The notes under the pieces were generated by a model that was not told the origin of the DNA, did not search any database, and saw only the letters and a list, made by a program, of their open reading frames with translations. Below, piece after piece: positions 9,271 through 18,269 of a DNA stretch of 64,000 bases. Made by a program: the position numbers and the translations under genes. The number at the start of each line of letters is the position of its first letter. The stretch's first letter is position 1. Source of the stretch: Prauserella alba (GTDB taxonomy: Bacteria; Actinomycetota; Actinomycetes; Mycobacteriales; Pseudonocardiaceae); assembly GCF_024171735.1 (NCBI RefSeq), contig NZ_JAMTCH010000008.1:62001-126000 (forward strand), given 5' to 3'.

Positions 9271-11103
9271 TCACCGACCGGAACCACGGGCCGGCAGCCG
9301 CGCGGCCCGGTGTGCGGCCATCCGCACCGGGGCGTTCGCGACGCCGTAGCCGCCATAGGCACCGACCCGTTGCACCACCTCGAAGAACACCCTGCCTCCC
9401 AAGACCTCCGTGTGGAAGTGGAAGAACTCTCCCCCGGCGTCGCGGTCGTAGAGCACCCGGCACTCGCGGAGCGCCGCCAGCAGATCCGGGGAGAGTTCCG
9501 TCCGAGCATCGAGATCGTCGTAGTAGTTCTCGGGTACCGGCAACAACGGCGCACCACGCTCCCGCATGGCCCGCGCGCTGGCGAAGATGTCGTCGCTGGC
9601 GAACGCGATGTGCTGCGGGTCGGGTACTCCGGGTGCCCAGTCGCCGCGCCGCAGCACGGTCCCGTGCAGTGCGATCCGGACGCGACCGGGTGCATCCACC
9701 ACAGCGCGGTTGCGCACGAGCCCGAACGGTGCGGCGAACTCGGCGTCGTGCCGGGGAGTCAGGCCCAGCACCGCGCGGTAGAACAGAGTGGCTTCGTCGA
9801 AGTAGTCGAACGGCTGCGCCAGCGCGACGTGATCGATGTGACGGAGTCCGGCTGGCGCGTCCGAACCCGCCCCGGTGAGGATGAAGTCGGACATCCAGCC
9901 GTCCTCGGCCGCTTCCGTCCGGCAGAAGAACAGGGACGTGCCGTCGGGTGCGGCGACGACGCTCAGATCCGCCTCGGCCGCGCCACGGGTGCGGGGAACG
10001 GGCGGGGCGAGCAGGGCCTCGGCCCGCGCGGCCGACGCCACCGGGTCGACCGTGTCCACCGCGAGTGCGCTGACGGTGGTGGCCTGTTCGGTGCCGGAGT
10101 TGAGCAGGACACGGGCGTCACCCTGTTGCCACAGCTGAACCGGTTTGGACCGGTGCTGGCCGACGTGCGCGAACCCCATCGCGGCGAGTGCCCGTGACAG
10201 CTGGTGCTCCGAGGGGGAGTCGACGGCCAGTTCCGTGAACGCGTAGCCGGTCAGCTCCGGCGGACGCGGCGGCGCGGGTTCCCGACCGAGTGATTCCTCC
10301 AACGCGATCAATGACCGCATCGCGTCGACAGCCGCACGCCCCGGTTCGGCCTGCCGATACACGTCGTTGAACACTTCCAGCGACAGCGGCCCGTCGTAGC
10401 CCGTGGCCAGTACCGCCCCGGTGAAGGCGCTCAGGTCGAACGAGCCCTGGCCGGGAAACAGCCGATGATGTCTGCTCCACTGCAGCACGTCCATGTTCAG
10501 GTGCGGGGCGTCGGCGAGTTGGAGGAAGAACAGTTTGCCGGCGGGGATCCGGGCGATGCCGTCGATGCTCGTGCCACCGCCCTGCGCGCGTGAGAGCACG
10601 TGAAAGCTGTCCAGGCACAGCCCCAGCGCGGGGTGGTCGGCGCGCCGGACGATCTCCCAGGAGTGTTCCCAGGTGTCGACCACGCGCCCCCACGCAAGGG
10701 CTTCGTAGGCCACCCGCATGCCGTGTTCGGCCGCGCGGTCGCCAAGGGTCCGCAACTGCTCGGCGAGCACCTCGTCGTCGTCGACCGCATCGGCCGACGC
10801 CGACGAGCACACCAGGACTGTGTCGGTCCCGAGCCGCCGCATGAGGTCGAATTTGCGGTCCGCACGCCGCAGGTTGCGCCGGAACGTGTCGCTGTCCGAG
10901 GAGTCGAAGTCCCGGAACGGCTGGTACAGGTCGATCGAGAGGCCCAGCCGGTCGCAGTGCGCGCGCACCTGCTCCGGGGACCAGGCTGAGGCGATCAGGT
11001 CGTTCTCGAAGATCTCGACCCCGCTGAAGCCCGCCGCGGCGGCCGCGTCCAGCTTGTCCTCGAGCGTGCCCGACAGGCACACCGTGGCTATCCCTTTGTG
11101 CAT
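9271..11103 (-). CDS. quiC: Bifunctional TIM barrel/HPPD-like 3-dehydroshikimate dehydratase (QuiC type)
   Basis: A 610-residue two-domain protein. The N-terminal half is a xylose-isomerase-like TIM barrel of the AsbF/QuiC type, which dehydrates 3-dehydroshikimate to protocatechuate. Metal and substrate residues fit: E in VAYEALAWG, D and H in LCLDSFHVL, Q in FFLQLADAP, E in LSLEVFNDVY. The C-terminal half resembles 4-hydroxyphenylpyruvate dioxygenase (VOC fold), with HIDHVAL, PQHIAFAS and VFFEVVQRVGAYGGYG marking a His-His-Glu metal site. The ATG at 11103 begins the barrel; the longer frame belongs to the upstream gene. Last gene of the catabolic operon, 14 bp after the dehydrogenase. Confidence 0.88.
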   Translation of the reverse strand: MHKGIATVCLSGTLEDKLDAAAAAGFSGVEIFENDLIASAWSPEQVRAHCDRLGLSIDLYQPFRDFDSSDSDTFRRNLRRADRKFDLMRRLGTDTVLVCSSASADAVDDDEVLAEQLRTLGDRAAEHGMRVAYEALAWGRVVDTWEHSWEIVRRADHPALGLCLDSFHVLSRAQGGGTSIDGIARIPAGKLFFLQLADAPHLNMDVLQWSRHHRLFPGQGSFDLSAFTGAVLATGYDGPLSLEVFNDVYRQAEPGRAAVDAMRSLIALEESLGREPAPPRPPELTGYAFTELAVDSPSEHQLSRALAAMGFAHVGQHRSKPVQLWQQGDARVLLNSGTEQATTVSALAVDTVDPVASAARAEALLAPPVPRTRGAAEADLSVVAAPDGTSLFFCRTEAAEDGWMSDFILTGAGSDAPAGLRHIDHVALAQPFDYFDEATLFYRAVLGLTPRHDAEFAAPFGLVRNRAVVDAPGRVRIALHGTVLRRGDWAPGVPDPQHIAFASDDIFASARAMRERGAPLLPVPENYYDDLDARTELSPDLLAALRECRVLYDRDAGGEFFHFHTEVLGGRVFFEVVQRVGAYGGYGVANAPVRMAAHRAARLPARGSGR

Positions 11104-11117
11104 GACTTCGACCTCCG

Positions 11118-12149
11118 TCAGGAAATGGACACCGTCGTGCCGGTGCGCGCCGCCTCGGCCACCGCATGTGTCGCCCGCAGCGTCCGCAGCCCTTCGCGGC
11201 CGTCCACCAGCGGCGCGGCCTCGTCGCGCGCCACGGCCCGGAAATGCGCCAGCTGCTCCGCGAGCGGATCCGCCCCGGAGCGGTCCACCACGGAGGTACG
11301 GAACGGTTCCCACCAGGAACGTTCACCGGTGTAGACCCGTAGCCGCATGGTGGGGATGCCGAGCGAGCCGTCGGTGCCGGCCAGCACGTAACAGTCCTCG
11401 TCGGCGTGGTGGGGGTAGGCGGGGTCCTCCGCGGAGGTCTGCTCCCAGCTGTGCGGTGCGGCGGCGGTGTCGGAGAGCAGGAACACCCCGAGCGCACCCG
11501 TGTCGAACCGGAGTGTGACCGCGGCGGTGTCCTCGACGGCGAAGCCTCGGACCGCGTTCGACGCCACGGCCTGCACCTCGGTGATCTCCCCGCACAGCGC
11601 GCGCAGGTTGTCGATCTCGTGGATGAGGTTGATCAGGATCGGCCCGCCGCCCGCCGCTTTCCGCCACGGCGCGTCCTCGAAGTAGCCGTCCGGCTTGCGG
11701 AACAACGCACTCCCCCTGACGGCGACGAGCCTGCCGAGCAAGCCGTCCCGGAGGGCCTCGGTCGCCGCCGCCACGATGGGACTGTGCCGCCGGTGGTGCC
11801 CGACAAGCAGCGGTACGCCCGCCGCCTCGGCCGCCTCCACCATGGACGCGGCATCGGCGGGCGCATCGGCGATTGGCTTCTCGACGAGCACCGGAACACG
11901 CGCATCGACGCACTGCATCACGTGCTCGGCGTGGTGGCGGTTCGGCGATGCCACGATGACCGCATCGGGCCGGACAGCCGCCAACATGTCCGCAACCCCG
12001 GCGTAGCCCGGCACCTCGTGCCCGTCCCGCGCCGCCGGGTGCGGGTCCACGACGGACACGAGCTCACTGCCGGGGTCGGCACGGACCAGCGCGATGTGCC
12101 GCCGTCCGATGAGGCCCGCGCCGACGACCGCGATGCGCACCGGGCTCAT
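11118..12149 (-). CDS. Gfo/Idh/MocA family oxidoreductase
   Basis: A 343-residue NAD(P)-dependent dehydrogenase. The N-terminal Rossmann fold shows [17 protein letters not shown], and [14 protein letters not shown] contains the conserved EKP lysine. [19 protein letters not shown] carries the family catalytic histidine region. Placed between aroQ and quiC, it is a good candidate for the quinate or shikimate dehydrogenase step that would otherwise be missing, but this is inference from context. The start overlaps the aroQ stop by 4 bp (ATGA), so the two are coupled; quiC begins 14 bp downstream. Confidence 0.85.
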   Translation of the reverse strand: MSPVRIAVVGAGLIGRRHIALVRADPGSELVSVVDPHPAARDGHEVPGYAGVADMLAAVRPDAVIVASPNRHHAEHVMQCVDARVPVLVEKPIADAPADAASMVEAAEAAGVPLLVGHHRRHSPIVAAATEALRDGLLGRLVAVRGSALFRKPDGYFEDAPWRKAAGGGPILINLIHEIDNLRALCGEITEVQAVASNAVRGFAVEDTAAVTLRFDTGALGVFLLSDTAAAPHSWEQTSAEDPAYPHHADEDCYVLAGTDGSLGIPTMRLRVYTGERSWWEPFRTSVVDRSGADPLAEQLAHFRAVARDEAAPLVDGREGLRTLRATHAVAEAARTGTTVSIS

Positions 12150-12571
12150 CGGGTGGCCAGCCAGCGGAGCGCGAGCGCGTAACCGTCCACACCGCACCCG
12201 ATGATCGAGGCGGTCGCCACCGGGCTGATGTACGAATGCGCCCGGAACCGCTCACGCGCGTGGACGTTCGTCAGGTGCACCTCGACGAGCGGCGCCTCGA
12301 GCATCGCGCACGCGTCCCGCAGCGCGACCGAGGTGTGGGTCCACCCGCCGGGATTGAGCACGACCGCCGCACCGGCGTCGACCGCCTCGTGCACCCAGCC
12401 GAGCATCTCGTGCTCGGCGTCGGTCTGCCGCACCGCCACGTCGAGGCCGAGCTCGGCCGCCCACGTCCGGCACGAGGTGACCAGCTCCTCATAGCCGGTC
12501 GTGCCGTACTTCTCGGGCTCGCGGCGGCCGAGCCGCCCGAGGTTGGGTCCGTTGAGCACCCGAACCTGCAT
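12146..12571 (-). CDS. aroQ: Type II 3-dehydroquinate dehydratase
   Basis: A 141-residue type II dehydroquinase, interconverting 3-dehydroquinate and 3-dehydroshikimate by anti elimination. The family motifs are intact: [19 protein letters not shown] with the catalytic tyrosine, [16 protein letters not shown], and [17 protein letters not shown] with the catalytic histidine. The ATG at 12571 has a GAGAAGGG site upstream. In this operon it probably works catabolically, feeding 3-dehydroshikimate to the QuiC-type dehydratase, rather than in aromatic amino acid synthesis. The anabolic copy would be elsewhere. Confidence 0.95.
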   Translation of the reverse strand: MQVRVLNGPNLGRLGRREPEKYGTTGYEELVTSCRTWAAELGLDVAVRQTDAEHEMLGWVHEAVDAGAAVVLNPGGWTHTSVALRDACAMLEAPLVEVHLTNVHARERFRAHSYISPVATASIIGCGVDGYALALRWLATR

Positions 12572-12622
12572 GTCCGTCCCTTCTCCGGTGGATGTTGCCC
12601 GCTCGCCGCTGCAGCGCACCGG

Positions 12623-13645
12623 TTACCCGGCCGAGCCCCGCACCTGCGCGTAGAGCTTCGCCTGCTCACCGGAGAGTGTGCGTTCGAAGTACCGCTGCGC
12701 CCGCTCGGCGAACGCGTCGCGGTCCACGTCCTCCACGACCGTCACGGTGCCCTCGGACTTCCACTGGTCGAGAATCTCCTGTTCCTGGTTCTCGATGCAC
12801 GTGCGGTTCTTCGCGCGGGTCTCGTGCACGGCCGTCTCGACCGCTTCCTGCTGCTCGGCCGAGAGTCGCTGCCAGCTCTCCTCGTTCACGACGATCAGCT
12901 GCGAACCGGTCTGGTGTCCCGACAGCGAGACGTGGCTCTGCACCTCGTCGAAGCTCTTCTCGGCGATCGTCGGGATCGGGTTCTCCTGGCCGTCGATGAT
13001 GCCCTGCTGCAACCCGACGTAGATCTCCTCGAACGCGACCGTGGTCGCCTTCGCTCCCACGGCCTTCGCGTTCTCCAGGTAGATCGGCGAGTCCGCGTAA
13101 CGCATACGCAGCCCTTCCAGGTCGGCGGGCTCGCGGATCGGGCGGTTCGCCGAGAAGTGGCGCATCCCGAAGAACCAGCCGTCGAGGATGCGGCTACCGG
13201 TGGCCTCCGCGAAGTCGTCCTTCAACTGCTGGCCGTCGTCGCTGTCGAGGAACTCGAACAACTGGTCAGGGCCGTCGAACGCGTACGCCATGTCGAGCAC
13301 GCCGATCGGCGGGTAGCTGGCGGCGAGCGCGGACGAACCCTGCACGTCCATGTCCACGTCGCCGGCCTTCACGGAGTTGAAGCGCTCGGTGTCGTCACCG
13401 AGCTGGCTGTTCGGGAAGGTCTCGATGGTGAGTCCACTGTCCTGCCCGTTGATCCTGTCGGCGACGGCCTGGATGCCGCACCGGGTGTGCGGATGCTGGG
13501 TGGCGTAGCTGTTGGCGAACGACAACGTGACGGTGCCGTCCTCACCGCCGTCGCCACCGCCGCCCATGGCCGTACAACCGGTTGCGAGTACCGCGACGAG
13601 CGCCAGCGCGCCGGTGCGGCGGTACGTGGTGGACCTTGTCGGCAT
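12623..13645 (-). CDS. dctP: TRAP transporter substrate-binding lipoprotein DctP
   Basis: A 340-residue periplasmic-type binding protein of the DctP family, here a lipoprotein (basic start, hydrophobic segment, then VLATGC) anchored outside the membrane. The conserved FENSYATQHPH-like start of the mature domain (LSFANSYATQHPH) and the GLRMRYADSPIYLENAKAVGA and YVGLQQGIIDGQENPI segments identify the family. The arginine in LRMRYAD usually contacts a substrate carboxylate, so an organic acid ligand is expected. The second of two adjacent ATGs has the better spacing to AGGAGG. It is followed by aroQ. Confidence 0.92.
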   Translation of the reverse strand: MPTRSTTYRRTGALALVAVLATGCTAMGGGGDGGEDGTVTLSFANSYATQHPHTRCGIQAVADRINGQDSGLTIETFPNSQLGDDTERFNSVKAGDVDMDVQGSSALAASYPPIGVLDMAYAFDGPDQLFEFLDSDDGQQLKDDFAEATGSRILDGWFFGMRHFSANRPIREPADLEGLRMRYADSPIYLENAKAVGAKATTVAFEEIYVGLQQGIIDGQENPIPTIAEKSFDEVQSHVSLSGHQTGSQLIVVNEESWQRLSAEQQEAVETAVHETRAKNRTCIENQEQEILDQWKSEGTVTVVEDVDRDAFAERAQRYFERTLSGEQAKLYAQVRGSAG

Positions 13646-13676
13646 CATTGCCTCCTGGGTGTGTTTCGTTGACGAG

Positions 13677-14951
13677 TCAGAGACCGAGCACCTGCGGCAG
13701 GAACGTGGCCACCGAGGGCACGAACGTGAGCAGCAGGAGCACGGCGACCAACGGGACGAGGAACGGCGCGGTGCCTCGGAACACCTCGTGCACGGGCATC
13801 TTCGTGACGGGACTGAGGACGTAGAGCACGGCGCCGATGGGCGGGGTCAACAGGCCGATCATCAGGTTGACGATCGTGAGCACGCCGAAGTGCAGCGGGT
13901 CCACGCCGAATTCGACGGCGATCGGCAGCAGGATCGGCACGGTGATGACCAGCACCGAGGTGCCTTCGAGTACTGCGCCGAGCACGATGAGCAGGACGTT
14001 GACCATGAGCAGGAAGACGACCTGGCTGTCGGTGAATCCAAGCATCCAGTCGGCGACCGCCGCGGGCACCTGCTCCCTGGCCAGAATCCATGCCAGCAGC
14101 CCGGAGGCGCCGATGATCAGCGTGATCGACGCAGTGGTCGCCGCGCTGTCGCGGAGGATCCCACCGAGATCCCGCAACCGCACCGCGCGGTAGCACACGC
14201 CGAGCGCGAGTACGTACGTCGCGCCGACGGCCGCGGCCTCGGTCGGGGTGAAGAACCCAGCGAGAATGCCGCCGAGAATGATCACCGGGCACAGCAACGG
14301 GGCCAGCACCCGGACCGTCGCGCGGCGCAGCGTCGCCCAGTCGAACGGCTGGGACTGCAGGTCGTGCTGCCGACGAGCCCACACGAACACCGCGATCGCC
14401 AGCCCGGCGGCCAGGAGGAACGCCGGCAGCACCGACGCGGCGAACAACGCACCGGTGGAGACGGCGGCGATCGAGGAATAGATCACGGCAGGGATGCTGG
14501 GCGGCATCACCGGGCCGATCAGGCTGGAAGCCGCGGTGATGCCCACGGAGAACCGCTTCGAGTATCCTTTTCGGACCATGGCGGGGACCTCGACCTTGCC
14601 GAGTCCGGCCGCATCCGCCAGCGCGGAGCCGCTCATCCAGGAGAAGCCGAGACTCACGCCGATGTTGACGTAGCCGAGGCTGCCTTTGACCCGGCCGATG
14701 AGCGCGAGGGCGAAATCGAACATCCGGTCCGCGATCCCCGCGTGGTTGGCGATCACACCGAGCAGGATGAACAGCGGCACCGCGAGCAACGGGAAGCTGT
14801 CGATGGCACCGGTCAGTTCACGGGTGCTCAGGCCGACCGACTGCCCGTTGAAGGTCACGTAGGTCAGGCACGGCCCGAGGAGCGCGAACGCCACGGGTAC
14901 GCGCAGCGCGAGCAGGACGGCGATTCCCGTGGCCAGCAGCAGCATGCTCAT
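13677..14951 (-). CDS. dctM: TRAP transporter large permease DctM
   Basis: A 424-residue polytopic protein with 11-12 membrane helices, the ion-driven transport subunit of a TRAP system. Typical segments are PLLAVPLFILLGVIANHAGIA, GYVNIGVSLGFSWMSGSALADAA, GITAASSLIGPVMPPSIPAV, and NLMIGLLTPPIGAVLYVLSPVT. TRAP transporters are secondary transporters that use a sodium or proton gradient and are less common in actinobacteria than ABC or MFS systems. Its start overlaps the dctQ stop by 4 bp; the dctP start follows after 30 bp. Confidence 0.95.
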   Translation of the reverse strand: MSMLLLATGIAVLLALRVPVAFALLGPCLTYVTFNGQSVGLSTRELTGAIDSFPLLAVPLFILLGVIANHAGIADRMFDFALALIGRVKGSLGYVNIGVSLGFSWMSGSALADAAGLGKVEVPAMVRKGYSKRFSVGITAASSLIGPVMPPSIPAVIYSSIAAVSTGALFAASVLPAFLLAAGLAIAVFVWARRQHDLQSQPFDWATLRRATVRVLAPLLCPVIILGGILAGFFTPTEAAAVGATYVLALGVCYRAVRLRDLGGILRDSAATTASITLIIGASGLLAWILAREQVPAAVADWMLGFTDSQVVFLLMVNVLLIVLGAVLEGTSVLVITVPILLPIAVEFGVDPLHFGVLTIVNLMIGLLTPPIGAVLYVLSPVTKMPVHEVFRGTAPFLVPLVAVLLLLTFVPSVATFLPQVLGL

Positions 14952-15466
14952 GCCGAGGACTCCTCTTCTCCGATGCCGGGCGGGGGAAGGAAGACGGCCA
15001 CGGCCGATCGCACGGCGGTGAACACGAGCCCGACGAGGGGAATGACGTAGAACCAGCGCATCGGAATGCCGAGCGCGGGTGAGACCTGCGAACTCTCGTC
15101 GGTCACCAGCACGAACGCCTCGTAGGCCAGGTTCACGCAGACGATCGCGACCATGATGCTGGCGAACACGAACACCAGACGGCGGGTGAGGCCCGTCGCC
15201 ACGGTGTCGACGAGCTTCAGCGCGACGTGCGCGTCGCGCTCCATCAGATAGCCCGCCATGGCGAAGGTCAGCCAGACGAGGCTGAAGCGGGCCAGCTCAC
15301 CCGAGCCCACCCAGCCGCCGGTGGGCAGATACCGCCCCACGGCCTGGCCGAGCATCAGAATCAGAATCGTGCTCAGCAGCAGCCCGCCGACGACCACCTC
15401 CGCGGTCGACAGCCAGCGCAACGGACCCCGACGTGAGCGGGTTGCCGTCTCGTCCGGTTCACGCAT
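14948..15466 (-). CDS. dctQ: TRAP transporter small permease DctQ
   Basis: A 172-residue four-helix membrane protein of the DctQ family, the small subunit that pairs with DctM. The segment SGELARFSLVWLTFAMAGYLMERDAHVALK is typical, with the conserved arginine in ELARFSL. The gene overlaps the alcohol dehydrogenase stop by 8 bp and the dctM start by 4 bp, so dehydrogenase and transporter are co-translated. This supports a dedicated uptake-plus-oxidation pathway. Confidence 0.92.
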   Translation of the reverse strand: MREPDETATRSRRGPLRWLSTAEVVVGGLLLSTILILMLGQAVGRYLPTGGWVGSGELARFSLVWLTFAMAGYLMERDAHVALKLVDTVATGLTRRLVFVFASIMVAIVCVNLAYEAFVLVTDESSQVSPALGIPMRWFYVIPLVGLVFTAVRSAVAVFLPPPGIGEEESSA

Positions 15467-16460
15467 GCCGGTCCTCCTGCCATCCGGTCAGGTCGATCCA
15501 GGACTTGCCCGGCGCGGAACGGGCCTGTGCGAAGGCCTGCGCCGCCTGTTCCGGTCGCGCCGCGTACTGCAGCACCTCCCCCGGCACGACGGTGCCGTCG
15601 GCCACTGCCGCGATCGTGTCGGCGAAGTCGCCGGGGTGGTCGTAGATCAACGAGCCGCGGATGACGAGCTGTCTGCGCGCGAGCTCCGTTGTGGACAGTG
15701 AAGCCGGATCCCCGCCCATCCCGATCATCACGATCGATCCCCCCGCACCGACCGCGCGGAGCGCGATGTCCCAGGTGTGGGAGTTGCCTGCGGTGTCGAT
15801 CACGAACGGAAAGCCGTGCGCATCCTCCGGGACAAGCCGTTTCGCGCCGAGTTGTTCGGCGAGCGCGAGCCGCCCTGGATGCGGCTCGGTCACGAACGCA
15901 CGTGCACCCTGCGCCAGCAGTGCCTGGCAGAGCAGCAGCCCCTGTGACCCCGCACCGAGGACCAGACATTCGTCGCCGGCCCCGACACCGGCACGCCGGA
16001 CGGCCGCTCGTGCGACGGCGAGCGGCTCCAGGCACGCGAGTGCCTCGTCGGAGATCGACTCCGGTACCGGGCGGGCGAAGCGTGCCGGAACCGCCACCCG
16101 TTCGGCGAGCAGACCCGGGACGTTCATGCCGACGATGCCGCGGTTCGGGCACGCGGACGTCCGGCCGCTGCAGCACGCCCCGCACGTGAGACACGGATAG
16201 TTCGGCTCGACCACGACACGCTGGCCCACCTGGCGGTCGGTCACGCCGGCGCCCACCGCGACGATCGTGCCGCCGCCCTCGTGCCCCATCACCCATGGCA
16301 TGGCGGGAACCTGCCGATGGCCTTCGTACACCCCGAGGTCGGAGCCGCACAGCCCGACGGCGCGGATACCGACGACGACCTCGTCCGCGCCCGGCTGCGG
16401 ATCAGGCCGGTCCTGCACGACGTCGACCCTGCCGGGAGCGGTCAGGACGATTGCCCTCAT
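15459..16460 (-). CDS. Zinc-binding alcohol dehydrogenase, first gene of the catabolic operon
   Basis: A 333-residue medium-chain dehydrogenase. The catalytic-zinc residues appear as C in GLCGSDLG, GHEGGG, and the structural-zinc cysteines as CLTCGACCSGRTSACPN (unusually cysteine-rich). The cofactor fold shows CLVLGAGSQGLLLCQAL. It resembles sorbitol/threonine-type dehydrogenases; in this operon it may oxidise a hydroxyl of the imported hydroaromatic acid, but the substrate is not certain. The ATG at 16460 is the start of the domain; the longer frame runs into the promoter. A promoter TTGCAG-N18-TATGGT lies upstream, sharing an operator with the divergent lacI-type gene. Confidence 0.88.
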   Translation of the reverse strand: MRAIVLTAPGRVDVVQDRPDPQPGADEVVVGIRAVGLCGSDLGVYEGHRQVPAMPWVMGHEGGGTIVAVGAGVTDRQVGQRVVVEPNYPCLTCGACCSGRTSACPNRGIVGMNVPGLLAERVAVPARFARPVPESISDEALACLEPLAVARAAVRRAGVGAGDECLVLGAGSQGLLLCQALLAQGARAFVTEPHPGRLALAEQLGAKRLVPEDAHGFPFVIDTAGNSHTWDIALRAVGAGGSIVMIGMGGDPASLSTTELARRQLVIRGSLIYDHPGDFADTIAAVADGTVVPGEVLQYAARPEQAAQAFAQARSAPGKSWIDLTGWQEDRHA

Positions 16461-16504
16461 CGGCGGTGTCCTCTCGAAGAGTGAAATCCGGGAAGTGGGG
16501 ACCG

Positions 16505-16534
16505 ACCATAAGCGGGTGGCAAAAACGACTGCAA
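16505..16534 (-). promoter_or_regulatory. Predicted promoter of the catabolic operon
   Basis: On the minus strand TTGCAG (16534-16529) and TATGGT (16510-16505) are separated by 18 bp, a good sigma-A type promoter for the dehydrogenase-TRAP-aroQ-quiC operon. Its -35 hexamer overlaps the LacI-type operator at 16531-16542. Confidence 0.6.
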
Positions 16535-16542
16535 GCGGTTGC
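16531..16542. promoter_or_regulatory. LacI-family operator
   Basis: GCAAGCGGTTGC is a LacI/GalR-type near-palindrome with a central CG. It overlaps the -35 elements of both divergent promoters. Flanking GGCAAA (16518-16523) and TTTGCC (16548-16553) form an outer inverted repeat with nearly the same centre. One bound repressor could silence both its own gene and the operon. Confidence 0.7.
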
Positions 16543-16568
16543 CAAACTTTGCCAAAACTGCCTAGGAT
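16539..16568 (+). promoter_or_regulatory. Predicted promoter of the lacI-type gene
   Basis: TTGCCA (16539-16544) and TAGGAT (16563-16568) are spaced by 18 bp and lie about 32 bp before the ATG at 16601. The -35 element overlaps the operator, implying autoregulation. Confidence 0.55.
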
Positions 16569-16600
16569 CGCCGCGTGTTCGACGAGACGAGGCACTGCTG

Positions 16601-17608
16601 ATGGAGCCGACCGACGGCAAACGGCCGACGATCTACGACGTGGCCAGGGAAGCGGGCGTCGCGACGTCCACGGTGTCGCGAGCGCTCACCAATCCCGGCC
16701 GCGTCAACGAAAGGACCCGCGACCGCGTGGTCGAGGTCGCCGAACGGCTCGGCTACCGGACGAACGCCCTGGCAAGGGCGCTGCCTTCAGGGCGAACCCG
16801 GACGGTGGCCCTGTTCGTCTCCGACATCACCAACCCGCACTTCTTCGGCATCATCCGCGGTGCCGAGCAGCAGACCCGCGCCGCGGGCTGCACGCTCATC
16901 CTGGCCGACACCGAGGAATCGCCCGATCTTGAGGCCGCGCACATCGAGCGGCTCAGCGGGTCGGTGGACGGTTTCGTGATCGCGGCGAGCCGGATGTCCG
17001 ACCAGCAGATCGGCGAGCTCACCGGCCGTCACCGGCTCACGCTCATCAGCCGCCAGGTCGGTGGTGTACCGAGCGCGATCGTCGACCACGAGGACGGCAC
17101 CCGGCAGATCATCGAGCACCTCGCCTCACTCGGGCACCGTTCCGTCGTCTACGCGGCGGGCCCGCGGCGCTCCTGGTTGGCGGCGAAACGATGGCACGCC
17201 GTCAGGGCCGTCTCCCGCAAGCTCGGCCTCAGCGCGACCAGACTGGGGCCGTTCCCTCCCGCCGTACAGGGCGGGGCGGCCGCCGCCGATGCCGCCCTCG
17301 GGCAGGGAGCGACGGCGGTCATCGCCCACAACGACCTACTCGCCATCGGGATGTTGCGGCGCTTCACCGACCGCGGAGTGCACGTCCCGAATGACATCAG
17401 CGTCGTCGGCTACGACGACATCTTCGGCGCCGACTTCTGTTCCCCTCCGCTGACGACCCTCGCGGGCCAGTTCGACGAGGCGGGCAGACTCGCGATCGAT
17501 CTGCTCCTCGGTGCACGAGACGGAACCCGGCCACCGCAGGCCGACAACCAGGTGGTGCTGCCGTCGCACCTCGTCGTCCGCGGTTCGACCGGCACCGCAC
17601 CGTCCTGA
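16601..17608 (+). CDS. LacI family transcriptional regulator
   Basis: A 335-residue repressor with an N-terminal helix-turn-helix and hinge (TIYDVAREAGVATSTVSRAL, then PGRVNERTRDRVVEVAERLGY) and a periplasmic-binding-protein-like effector domain (VALFVSDITNPHFFGIIRGAE, SVVGYDDIFGADFCSPPLTT). It is divergent from the seven-gene catabolic operon, with the predicted operator between them, so it most likely responds to the hydroaromatic substrate or an intermediate. The ATG at 16601 matches the usual LacI N-terminus. It converges with the HIT-domain gene. Confidence 0.92.
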   Translation: MEPTDGKRPTIYDVAREAGVATSTVSRALTNPGRVNERTRDRVVEVAERLGYRTNALARALPSGRTRTVALFVSDITNPHFFGIIRGAEQQTRAAGCTLILADTEESPDLEAAHIERLSGSVDGFVIAASRMSDQQIGELTGRHRLTLISRQVGGVPSAIVDHEDGTRQIIEHLASLGHRSVVYAAGPRRSWLAAKRWHAVRAVSRKLGLSATRLGPFPPAVQGGAAAADAALGQGATAVIAHNDLLAIGMLRRFTDRGVHVPNDISVVGYDDIFGADFCSPPLTTLAGQFDEAGRLAIDLLLGARDGTRPPQADNQVVLPSHLVVRGSTGTAPS

Positions 17609-17651
17609 CGCGGCACCGCACCATCCGGACGCGGCCGCGGACCGGCGTCGC

Positions 17652-17683
17652 GACCCACCCACTGGAGCGACGGCCGGTGGGTC
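17652..17683. terminator. Possible bidirectional terminator between lacI-type gene and HIT gene
   Basis: GACCCACC (17652-17659) and GGTGGGTC (17676-17683) form an 8-bp perfect stem with a 16-nt loop, in the space between two convergent genes. The right arm overlaps the last bases of the HIT gene. No T-run follows on either strand. Confidence 0.45.
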
Positions 17684-18269
17684 ACCAGGCGTCGGCGAGC
17701 AGCTGCCGCGTCTCGCCCAGCAACTGCGGCAGTACCTTCGTCTGGCCGACGACCGGCATGAAGTTGGAGTCGCCACCCCACCGGGGCACGACGTGCTGAT
17801 GCAGGTGCGCGGCGATCCCTGCACCCGCGATCACACCCTGGTTCATGCCGATGTTGAAGCCGTGGGCTGCCGAGACGGTGCGGATGACCCTCATGGCGTG
17901 CTGGGTGAACTCCGCGAGCTCACGGGTCTCGCCGGTGGTGAGTTCGGTGTAGTCGGCGACGTGCCGGTACGGCACGACCATGAGGTGCCCCGGGTTGTAC
18001 GGGTACAGGTTCAGCACCGCGTACACCTCGGAACCGCGCGCGAGGATCAATGCCTCCTCGTCGTCGGCACCGGCGATCCGGCAGAACGGGCACCCGTCGG
18101 CGTGGTCCCCGGCAGGCTTGTTCTCACCCTGGATGTACGCCATGCGGTGCGGGGTCCAGAGCCGTTGCAGTTCGTCCCGGACCCCGACACCGTCCTGGGC
18201 TTCGAGGGCGGGTTCGCCGGTGTCGGCCGAACCCGCCCCGTGACCACCGGACCCGTCACCGGCCAACAA
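17682..18269 (-). CDS. HIT domain protein (Ap4A phosphorylase-like)
   Basis: A 195-residue histidine-triad nucleotide-binding protein. The H-x-H-x-H-x-x motif is [21 protein letters not shown] supplies zinc-type cysteines seen in this subfamily, and the core includes [18 protein letters not shown]. Actinobacterial members resemble diadenosine tetraphosphate phosphorylases. The first 40 or so residues (acidic, Gly-rich) overlap thrS by 14 bp, so it is translationally coupled to the threonyl-tRNA synthetase, a source of Ap4A. A shorter start at 18144 (MAYIQGENK) is possible. The usual next gene, pgsA, is displaced by about 10 kb. Confidence 0.88.
   Translation of the reverse strand: MLAGDGSGGHGAGSADTGEPALEAQDGVGVRDELQRLWTPHRMAYIQGENKPAGDHADGCPFCRIAGADDEEALILARGSEVYAVLNLYPYNPGHLMVVPYRHVADYTELTTGETRELAEFTQHAMRVIRTVSAAHGFNIGMNQGVIAGAGIAAHLHQHVVPRWGGDSNFMPVVGQTKVLPQLLGETRQLLADAW

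Noticed and set aside
7482-17681. Mobile genomic island with integrase
   Set aside because: No integrase, transposase, attachment site or flanking direct repeat is visible; only the gene order suggests insertion.
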